Source of the DNA: a bacterium
Lineage (GTDB): Bacteria; SZUA-182; DTGQ01
Assembly (NCBI GenBank): GCA_040755755.1
Contig: JBFLZW010000033.1
Location: forward strand, 124,001 to 188,000
DNA length: 64,000 bases
Direction of reading: 5' to 3'
A model generated the notes under the pieces. That model was not told where the DNA came from. It did not search any database and saw only the letters and a program-made list of their open reading frames with translations. A program made the position numbers and the translations under genes. Below, piece by piece: positions 57,407 through 64,000 of this stretch; within the stretch, counting starts at the first letter, position 1; the number at the start of each line of letters is the position of its first letter.

Positions 57407-58902
57407 GCCAGCCTGCAATTACTCCCGCCAGTCATTTTCCATAAACACACGACCACACTTTTATCCAGCTTTCCCTGATCAGCTTCTTTGAAGAGAATGG
57501 CAAAAGCCTCCTGTTTCGGCATTCCTTTCCGGTAAGGCCGGTCAGTGAGCAGAGCGTCATAGATATCGGCTACGCACATGATCCTGCTGGCAAGAGAGAT
57601 ATCATCCCCTTTTAGGGCATCGGGATAGCCGCTGCCGTCAAGTTTTTCATGGTGATGACGGATTGCCTCCAGGGCAGGTCCGAGCGTTCTTTTGAGAGGC
57701 AGACACATCTTATAGCCGATATCGGCGTGACTCTTCATGATTTCCCACTCTTTGGCGTCCAGTGGACCGGGTTTATTCAGGATATGTCCGGGAATGGCGA
57801 TCTTGCCGATATCGTGTAAAATACCCCCAAGCCGTATGGCCTCGTTTTCCCGTGCAGACAGGCCCATCCTTTTTCCCAGATCCACGGCCATGCTGGAAAC
57901 CCGCTGAATATGTCCCTGAGTATAAGCATCCTTGGCCTCGACCATGTTGGCCAGGGAAATCAGGACATCCTCGATGCTGATCAGGTTGCTGTTCAGGGTT
58001 TTGACCTTGATCAGCGATCGCGTCCTTGCCAGAAGCTCCACCCTGTTCAGCGGCTTATGGATGAAGTCATCGGCCCCTGCTTCTATGCCCTTGATTTTAG
58101 CTTCCGTCTCATCCAGCGAGGTGACCATGATTACGGGAATAAGCCGGGTAGCTTCACCCTCCTTCAACCGGCGGCAGACTTCATAGCCATCAAGGCCGGG
58201 CATGAGGATATCCAGGAGCACCAGATCGATATCCACATTATTGACTATATAAAGAGCCTCCTCCCCGCTATGGGCTTGAAATACCTCATAATTTAAGGGA
58301 AGGAGCATATGTTCCAGGAGCATGATATTGAGCTGCTTATCGTCAACCACCAGTACCTTCGGCTTCTGGATATCGGAAGGAGTCTCTTCCTTTTTATAGA
58401 AATACAGCTTGTTTTTCCCCCTGATTTTGGCCTGGAACAATGCGTCCTGTGCTTTTTTAATCAGGCACTCTTTATTTGCGGCATCTTGGGGGAACGAGGC
58501 GATGCCCACGCTGACGGTAAGCTCTCCCCGGTAAGCTTCCCTGACAGCGGCTCTGATTCTTTCCATCGAAGAGAACAGGTTGTCGGACCTGGTGAGAAGA
58601 ACGGCAAATCGGTCATTGGCATACCGTGCCGCCAGATCGGATTGCCGGATGTTCTCTCTGATCAGCCCGGCCAATTCTCTGAGCACGCGGTCCCCCTGCA
58701 TCGGACCATGCTGCTTGTTGTAGCTGGCATAGGAATCTACATCGATAAAGGCCAGGGTGAGCGGCTCTCCATACCGCTGTGATTTCTTAATTTCCCAATC
58801 CAGACATGCCTGGAAAAAACCATGATTAAACAAACCGGTCAGGCTGTCGATGAAAGGGGCATGAGTTTGTTTTTCATAGTCTTGCTCAAGCTGCTGATCC
58901 AT
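57403..58902 (-). CDS. Degenerate GGDEF - receiver - HD-GYP response regulator
   Basis: The 499-residue cytoplasmic protein is built in the order GGDEF (about 15-170), REC (about 182-300; phosphoacceptor Asp in [10 protein letters not shown]) and HD-GYP (about 320-490; LHDIGK and [12 protein letters not shown] intact). The GGDEF signature is replaced by ANDRF, so cyclase activity is improbable. However RQSD, the RxxD inhibitory c-di-GMP site, lies exactly where expected. The protein is therefore probably a phosphorylation-controlled c-di-GMP phosphodiesterase with an allosteric c-di-GMP sensor. A GGAGGG site precedes the start. It is the first gene of the minus-strand operon. Confidence 0.85.
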   Translation of the reverse strand: MDQQLEQDYEKQTHAPFIDSLTGLFNHGFFQACLDWEIKKSQRYGEPLTLAFIDVDSYASYNKQHGPMQGDRVLRELAGLIRENIRQSDLAARYANDRFAVLLTRSDNLFSSMERIRAAVREAYRGELTVSVGIASFPQDAANKECLIKKAQDALFQAKIRGKNKLYFYKKEETPSDIQKPKVLVVDDKQLNIMLLEHMLLPLNYEVFQAHSGEEALYIVNNVDIDLVLLDILMPGLDGYEVCRRLKEGEATRLIPVIMVTSLDETEAKIKGIEAGADDFIHKPLNRVELLARTRSLIKVKTLNSNLISIEDVLISLANMVEAKDAYTQGHIQRVSSMAVDLGKRMGLSARENEAIRLGGILHDIGKIAIPGHILNKPGPLDAKEWEIMKSHADIGYKMCLPLKRTLGPALEAIRHHHEKLDGSGYPDALKGDDISLASRIMCVADIYDALLTDRPYRKGMPKQEAFAILFKEADQGKLDKSVVVCLWKMTGGSNCRLA

Positions 58903-59094
58903 TCAGCCCTCCATAACGGTTGAGATTAGGCATCTTCTCCTTTTTTCATCGGTAGCCTTGCGGATGGACTTCAGAAGTCTTGCCGGAGAGCGATCTTCGG
59001 CCATCGTCTTATTAATTTCTAACACTCTTCTTATAAAAGCCCAACATTCATATGGAATAATATTGATGTAACCAACAATGGAGGTACGAATACT
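58903..59094. promoter_or_regulatory. Divergent promoter region between signalling operon and 807-aa gene
   Basis: These 192 bases carry the start signals of both genes: GGAGGG for the minus-strand regulator near 58907, and GGAGG at about 59080 for the plus-strand gene. The AT-rich segment 59005-59070 could hold promoters but no clear -35/-10 pair was identified. Confidence 0.4.
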
Positions 59095-61518
59095 ATGGCT
59101 ATCCCCCTGAGAAGAGAGAGTGAAGACAGTGAAATTGGTGCTCCCTATGGTCTAACGAGGATTCTGAACATCTTGCAGATAAACCGCAGGTCACCGCAGG
59201 CATTTGCAGAATCTCTCCCCTTTTCACTCAACGATACTACCGCAGGCTCAGAGAACGAGCTACAGGCCGTGGTCATGGGGAAGAAGGATGATGTCGATCT
59301 TCCCATATCCATCGAAGAATCCAATTATTACCAGAACATCGTCAAGCGCATCAAGGCAGGCGAGACGCCCCGGAGGATAATCACCGAGCTGGAAAAATAC
59401 CTGAGTGATAACCGGGAGGATGTATGGGAGAATAGCTGGGTCAGGTTTCCCCGCTCACGGTTAAGCCATTATGCCAATAAAACTTTCAACCGTGACCTTC
59501 TGGCTGACAAAAGCAATCCATCCGCCGGCAGGCGGACGGATGCGGACAGATTCATCTTGTATCGAAACGGGGAAGAGCATATCAGGATTCCCGTAAGCTA
59601 CCTTCTGAAACTGGCCCTGGCTGACGCTGTCAGCTCCGGCCCTGATTTTCACCTTACGGTACGGGCAACCGGTGAGCGGATCATGCACCATTTCCTGAAT
59701 GACAACACCTCACCGGAAACCTTTTCTTTTCAAGCGGTCCTGCTCAACCCGCGATCCGGGATGGGCAGGGAGATAGCCAGAGAGACGGCCAAGCGCTTTC
59801 TGTTGACTCAGTTTCTCCTCATGTACGCCAACCGCAGCTTTCAGCTTGTATCGACCGGGCAGCGGGCGTTAGTCTATTTTGCACCTCACCCACCTGTCCG
59901 GCAGCGGCACCTGAACGATCTCATATCGGATGCCTTCTACCGGGAGCTTTTCATGAGCCCCTGCCTTTCCGGGTGGGACAAGGGCGAAGCCAAGTATCAA
60001 TATATGATTCTCTGCCATCAGGTTTTGTCCCGAAGCCATCTGAATACCCTGGTCAAACTCAAGGATGCGGGCATTATCACCAGAAACCTGGTGGTGCTTC
60101 CCAACCTTTCCAATATCAGCCTGGCGAATAACGGAACCCACATCAGCCTTGGCAGCCGCAAGCTGACTGGACTCCTTGGCGATGCGGCCTCCGGATTCGG
60201 GGCCAGGGAGGAAAAGTACTTTGGCGATCTGGTGATAAAAATTGCCGAACACTTTCTGCCTCTCTTTGTCAATGCCTACAGCGCCGCTCCCTACCGGCTC
60301 GATTTCTGGGACTTTCATCCTGAAAGGGCGCTGGGGTATTTACCGCATGAGCTTGATTTCACGCATCTTCGCATGATCTGGCGAAGATGGAAGGGAAAGG
60401 CCAGGCTGAAAATTTTCGGCAATCCCATCACCCCTTTCGGACCGAAATGGCTCGATGTGCTGATCAGCAGGATTTTCGAGCTGAAGGGAGACTTCATTCT
60501 GGATTTCCGGCTTATAGACTATCTGGTGGCCCTGATGAGCACCGATCAGAGCCCGGCCCTGGATGGCAGGCTGGGGAATGACAAGAGATTGAAAAAGGAC
60601 CTGGCCGACCTTGGTGTGTTCGACACCCATATGTCGATCTATCTTCTCTACCGGCTCCGTGAATTCTGGGCTATGGGCTTTTCGGGGTTCGAGGGCCGCC
60701 ACTACAGCCTGTTCGAAAGCCTTATGGATGACCTGGGGCAGGCAGCCGGTCTCCAGACTCTGATCACGGCCCTGGCTTTTCACTATATCCTGAAAGGCGA
60801 GATAACCCATGACCATATACCGGACGATCCTTCCGTGGAAAGCGAGCGCCGCCAGATATTCTTCGGAACGGCAATCGGGATCCCGACCTTTTATGTCCGC
60901 AAGAACACGAAAAACCAATTCATGATGAAAATTTTGAAAAAAGTCCAGGGAATCCGCCTGAGCCACCGCTATCCCAATTATCTGCGGGTTCATAACCTCG
61001 AATACCGAAAAGCCCTCATCGAGGTCATCAGGGAAGATGCCCCGGACCTGATCGAGCTTATGGAACTGTCCGGAACTCTGACTGACCTTGAGCGCAGGAT
61101 CATTAATCCTGAGCTGTACTCGGCTGGCGGAAAACTCACCCGGGATATCTTGGGCGAAGCCAATGCCCCGACGCCGATGCACCTTGCCGGCAGGGAGTTT
61201 AACCTGGCTGCCGAGCGGTATTACCGGAACACGTTAAGGATCCGGCACGTGAAGGAAGCCCTCAGCCTGCTTGAAGAGGATGTAAGGAAAATCGAGACTT
61301 GCGCTGAAGACAGCGCTGGCTCCTGTGGGGAAAGCCTGACAGCTATACTCGGCGGAAAGAACCCCTTGGAGTTTCTGGCAGCCATCCAGGGCGATCTCAT
61401 CAGTGAAACCGCATCCCCCGATGTCTTGAGGAAACTCATCCATCTCACGCTCCTGACCATCCATGACGACAGGGAAAAGGGCAGGAAAGAGCAGCAACGT
61501 CAAAGGACTTCGGTATGA
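59095..61518 (+). CDS. Uncharacterised 807-residue protein
   Basis: I do not recognise this family. There is no signal peptide or strong membrane segment, so it is probably cytoplasmic or peripherally associated. The composition is enriched in Leu, Arg and aromatic residues, with many basic-aromatic clusters (LDFWDFHPERALGYLPHELDF, MIWRRWKGKARLKIFG). The frame is long, with good codon use and a GGAGG ribosome site. The stop overlaps the ATG of a phosphatidylserine decarboxylase-like gene (ATGA), so the two are translationally coupled, which hints at a lipid- or membrane-linked role. That is inference only. Confidence 0.75.
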   Translation: MAIPLRRESEDSEIGAPYGLTRILNILQINRRSPQAFAESLPFSLNDTTAGSENELQAVVMGKKDDVDLPISIEESNYYQNIVKRIKAGETPRRIITELEKYLSDNREDVWENSWVRFPRSRLSHYANKTFNRDLLADKSNPSAGRRTDADRFILYRNGEEHIRIPVSYLLKLALADAVSSGPDFHLTVRATGERIMHHFLNDNTSPETFSFQAVLLNPRSGMGREIARETAKRFLLTQFLLMYANRSFQLVSTGQRALVYFAPHPPVRQRHLNDLISDAFYRELFMSPCLSGWDKGEAKYQYMILCHQVLSRSHLNTLVKLKDAGIITRNLVVLPNLSNISLANNGTHISLGSRKLTGLLGDAASGFGAREEKYFGDLVIKIAEHFLPLFVNAYSAAPYRLDFWDFHPERALGYLPHELDFTHLRMIWRRWKGKARLKIFGNPITPFGPKWLDVLISRIFELKGDFILDFRLIDYLVALMSTDQSPALDGRLGNDKRLKKDLADLGVFDTHMSIYLLYRLREFWAMGFSGFEGRHYSLFESLMDDLGQAAGLQTLITALAFHYILKGEITHDHIPDDPSVESERRQIFFGTAIGIPTFYVRKNTKNQFMMKILKKVQGIRLSHRYPNYLRVHNLEYRKALIEVIREDAPDLIELMELSGTLTDLERRIINPELYSAGGKLTRDILGEANAPTPMHLAGREFNLAAERYYRNTLRIRHVKEALSLLEEDVRKIETCAEDSAGSCGESLTAILGGKNPLEFLAAIQGDLISETASPDVLRKLIHLTLLTIHDDREKGRKEQQRQRTSV

Positions 61519-61949
61519 TTTCGCTTCCCAAACACCAATACATCGAGCGTGAAACCGGCCGGATCAAAACGGAACGGCTCTGCGGCGACCGGCTGATCGG
61601 TGCGCTCTACCTGACTGCACGGGAAAATTCCGCGGCTCTTTTCCGGGCGCTGACCGGCGGACGGATGTCCAGCCTGCAGAATGCCTCGATCCTCTTCGAG
61701 GAGCTTTTCGGGATAGATAAAACATCCTGGCTCAGGGCCTTCGAGGGAGGGGATTTTGCCATTTTTCGGCTGACTCCTGATAAGTATCACTATAACCATA
61801 CTCCTGTGGCCGGAAAAATTGTGGACATTTACCCGATTGGCGGGGAGTATCACTCCTGCAATCCGACTGCGGTCACTGCTATTCCCGGGTTGAACAAGGG
61901 GGTTGATAGGGATACCCACCCCAAAAAGCTATCACACTTCCCCCCGTGA
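61515..61949 (+). pseudogene. psd: Truncated phosphatidylserine decarboxylase
   Basis: The first 120 codons match the family: a helical start, then FAIFRLTPDKYHYNHTPVAGKI and GGEYHSCNPTAV, which are the DYHRxHxPVxG and SVNP regions. After that the sequence diverges (LNKGVDRDTH…) and stops. The C-terminal third with the LGST/GGST self-cleavage motif that makes the pyruvoyl group is absent, so no active enzyme can form. A GAGGGCC/GGCCCTC hairpin (61948-61965) lies at the stop. Confidence 0.8.
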
Positions 61950-61965
61950 GGGCCTCCGGGCCCTC
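61948..61965 (+). other. Small GC-rich hairpin at the end of the psd fragment
   Basis: GAGGGCC (61948-61954) pairs with GGCCCTC (61959-61965) around TCCG. It has no T-run. It lies on the boundary of the truncated psd frame and may be part of inserted or scrambled sequence. Confidence 0.4.
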
Positions 61966-62103
61966 CAGCCCCGGTGAAACCGTCCTAACGAATATTTAAC
62001 AATAACTTCAAAATTATTTAACATTTCCCCTTTAATATTTATATGAATTTAGTCTTCATCTATTTCAACAAGTTGCCAAAAAGTTAAAAATTTTGGGGAT
62101 TAG

Positions 62104-63915
62104 ATGCGCAAAAATCGAAACTACATACTCGCTTGGCTGTGTACTTTTATCTTGATGATGTTATTCATGCTTCTGGCCAAGATATCAACGGCATCAGCCT
62201 GGTGGCATGAGCAGTGGTTATACCGCAGGCAGATTGTTTTTGATACTTCCTCTGCAGGGATCGATCTCAGGGAAAATCCTGGCCCGGTGGTGATCCTCCT
62301 GAGGCTTCATTCGGGCAATCTCGACTTTTCCCGGGTGAAAGAGAAAGGAGAGGATATTCGCTTTGTGAGCAGTAGTGATAAAACGCTCCTCAAACACCAC
62401 TTCGACAGCTATGAACCGGTAGATGAGATTGCTCTTGTCTGGGTGCAGGTACCTGCGCTTTCGAGCGGGCCGGATGGAAACTTCATTTGGATGTACTATG
62501 GAAACAAAGCTGCCGAGGATAGTCAAGATACCAAGGGGACCTACGATGTGAATCAGGTGGCTGTGTACCATTTTGGAGAGACTGAAGGCCAGCCCAGGGA
62601 CTGGACGGCTTATAATAACCCTGTATCAGGCTTCAGCGGTGGGCTGGGCTTACCTGCGGTAATTGGCAATGGGGTTTCCTTTAACGGTGTCTCCGATATG
62701 ATAACCATCCCTCAATCACCCTCCCTGAACTTTTCCAATGGGTTCACCTTTTCCACCTGGATCAGGATCAACGCTCCGCAGCAGGATGCATATCTGTTTT
62801 CCCGAGAAGAGAAAGACCGGTCCCTGGTGATCGGCGTCAACCAGAGCAGGGTCTATTGCCGGCTGAGGGCCGACGGTCAAACGTCCGAGGTTGAATCGAA
62901 TACGGATCTTCCTTCCGGGAGCTGGCATAATGTGGCAGTCTCGGTTGATCAAAACCGCAAAGCAGTTATCTACGTTGATGGTACCGAGACCGGTTCCGGG
63001 GATTTCCCATCGGATTTGTCCGAATTGACCGGAAATCTTACCCTGGGAGGTTCAGCCAATGGCGGACATTTCCTCGCAGGTGATGTGGACGAGGTCCGGA
63101 TATCCAACATAGCAAGACCAGTGGCATCGATACGGCTGGCAGCCGTTAATCAGGGAGAAGGCAGCACATTCTGCTCCTATACGGAAGAGGAAAAAAACGA
63201 GGGACAGGGATTCATCGCCAAGCTTGCAGAATATGGGGAATATACCAAGACGGTTATTCGATACACCACGCTCGATGGGTGGGCCATCAATATTACCCTG
63301 TTGATCATACTTGCCCTGAGCTGGATTGTTTTGCTGGTTAAAACCCTCACGCTTTTCTTGGTGGAAAAAGAGAACAGGGTATTTCTGGAATCGTTCAGGC
63401 AGAATAACGATATTCTTGCACTTCCGGAAGAAGATGCCGGTTTTCCAAATTCATCCCTGTACCAGGTTTACCGGGAAGGGAAGCGGGACTTGAAGGAACG
63501 CCTCGGGAACCAGGCAACTCATCAGAAAAATAAAACCCTTCATCCCAAGGAACTCAGCTCGTTCAAAGCCAAGCTGGAAAAGGGGACTACCAGGGAGGAG
63601 CAGAAGCTCAACAGATGGCTGCTCATTTTAACCCTGGCCATCAGCGGAGGCCCTTTCCTCGGGCTTTTGGGTACGGTCTGGGGGATCATGAACACCTTTG
63701 CCGCTATGGCCCTGGCAGGTGAGGCAGATATCGTGGTTATCGCTCCGGGTATAGCCTCGGCACTGTCTACGACAGTCCTTGGGCTTATCGTCGGCATACC
63801 GGCCCTGTTCGGCTACAATTACCTGGTTGGAAAAATACGAAACATAACCGCTGACATGTATTTGTTCGTGGATGAACTTACCTGTAAAGTGGATGAAACC
63901 TATGGAGAGCAATAG
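62104..63915 (+). CDS. DUF2341-LamG-ExbB (MotA/TolQ-type) fusion
   Basis: The 603-residue inner-membrane protein starts at ATG 62104, after GGGGATTAG. A signal-anchor (about 8-30) precedes a DUF2341 domain (WWHEQWLYRRQIVFD, FIWMYYGNKAA; about 33-150), a LamG/concanavalin-like sandwich (FNGVSDMITIPQSPSLNFSNGFTFSTWI; about 155-365), and then the ExbB/TolQ channel: helix at about 396-422 and paired helices around 505-575 with GGPFLGLLGTVWGIMNTF and GIASALSTTVLGLIVGIPA. The core residues of the proton channel are present. The periplasmic carbohydrate-binding module joined to a motor subunit suggests force or energy applied to envelope glycans. An ExbD-like partner would be expected next. Confidence 0.85.
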   Translation: MRKNRNYILAWLCTFILMMLFMLLAKISTASAWWHEQWLYRRQIVFDTSSAGIDLRENPGPVVILLRLHSGNLDFSRVKEKGEDIRFVSSSDKTLLKHHFDSYEPVDEIALVWVQVPALSSGPDGNFIWMYYGNKAAEDSQDTKGTYDVNQVAVYHFGETEGQPRDWTAYNNPVSGFSGGLGLPAVIGNGVSFNGVSDMITIPQSPSLNFSNGFTFSTWIRINAPQQDAYLFSREEKDRSLVIGVNQSRVYCRLRADGQTSEVESNTDLPSGSWHNVAVSVDQNRKAVIYVDGTETGSGDFPSDLSELTGNLTLGGSANGGHFLAGDVDEVRISNIARPVASIRLAAVNQGEGSTFCSYTEEEKNEGQGFIAKLAEYGEYTKTVIRYTTLDGWAINITLLIILALSWIVLLVKTLTLFLVEKENRVFLESFRQNNDILALPEEDAGFPNSSLYQVYREGKRDLKERLGNQATHQKNKTLHPKELSSFKAKLEKGTTREEQKLNRWLLILTLAISGGPFLGLLGTVWGIMNTFAAMALAGEADIVVIAPGIASALSTTVLGLIVGIPALFGYNYLVGKIRNITADMYLFVDELTCKVDETYGEQ

Positions 63916-63984
63916 CATGAAACCGAAGGAGAGCATGGAGATCAGGGAGAGCATGGAGACCTTGGAAACCAGGGAGACCAGGGT

Positions 63985-64000
63985 ATGAAAAGAAATATTT
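63985..64000 (+). CDS. Probable start of an ExbD/TolR-like partner (partial)
   Basis: ATG 63985 begins MKRNI and runs off the window. It follows a purine-rich stretch with several GGAG/GGGAG sites (63925-63980). Identity is inferred only from the preceding ExbB-type gene, since exbD customarily follows. Confidence 0.25.

Noticed and set aside
63917-63988. 23-codon open frame after the ExbB fusion
   Set aside because: It is a purine-rich run of near-repeats (ESMEIRESMETLETRET) and appears to be a leader before the next gene.

Overview
The window comes from a Gram-negative bacterium. It encodes outer-membrane barrels, lipoproteins, a two-partner secretion pair, a capsule-type export system and an ExbB-like proton channel. 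An exosortase fused to an EpsI domain, proteins ending in VPxP-type sorting signals, PrsT-like TPR lipoproteins and DUF2341/LamG-ExbB fusions together suggest a deltaproteobacterium-like (Desulfobacterota) or related lineage. That placement is inference; no taxonomic marker gene is present.

Layout. Positions 1-3.3 kb are a patchwork: the end of an upstream gene with a strong terminator, a secreted protein with a C-terminal anchor, a cytochrome-like gene fragment, a tRNA-Arg(CCT) whose antisense strand is read through by a decaying tyrosine integrase, a tRNA-like remnant, and arsC. From 3.7 to 27.6 kb lies a cell-surface region. It holds a PrsT-like TPR lipoprotein, two paralogous secreted proteins with different C-termini, a PstS-like binding protein, and a tight operon of a SlyD-SlyD-thioredoxin lipoprotein, a TpsB transporter, a 3,272-residue TpsA filamentous-haemagglutinin-like protein and a porin. 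A cohesin-dockerin protein and a VPLP-CTERM protein follow. From 27.6 to 53 kb is an exopolysaccharide/exosortase locus: two chain-length-regulator plus ATPase modules, a second PrsT-like protein, a short OPX export protein with an outer-membrane barrel, glycosyltransferases, an acyltransferase, exosortase-EpsI, an initiating sugar-phosphate transferase, Wzx, Wzy, a methyltransferase and a nucleotide-sugar dehydrogenase. It also holds a broken wecB beside an inverted-repeat element and a secreted glycosidase on the opposite strand.

From 53.2 to 58.9 kb, four minus-strand genes form a signalling operon: a degenerate GGDEF-REC-HD-GYP protein, a hybrid sensor kinase, a PstS-type phosphate-binding protein and a separate HPt protein. 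At 59-62 kb an unrecognised 807-residue protein is translationally coupled to a truncated phosphatidylserine decarboxylase. The window ends in a DUF2341-LamG-ExbB fusion and the probable first codons of its partner.

How it works together (inference): the polysaccharide is started by the WecA-like transferase, elongated by the glycosyltransferases, flipped and polymerised by Wzx/Wzy, sized by the PCP/ATPase modules and exported through the OPX protein and barrel. Exosortase processes proteins carrying VPxP-CTERM tails. The TPS adhesin and the anchored proteins furnish the same surface, and c-di-GMP and phosphorelay signalling lies next door.
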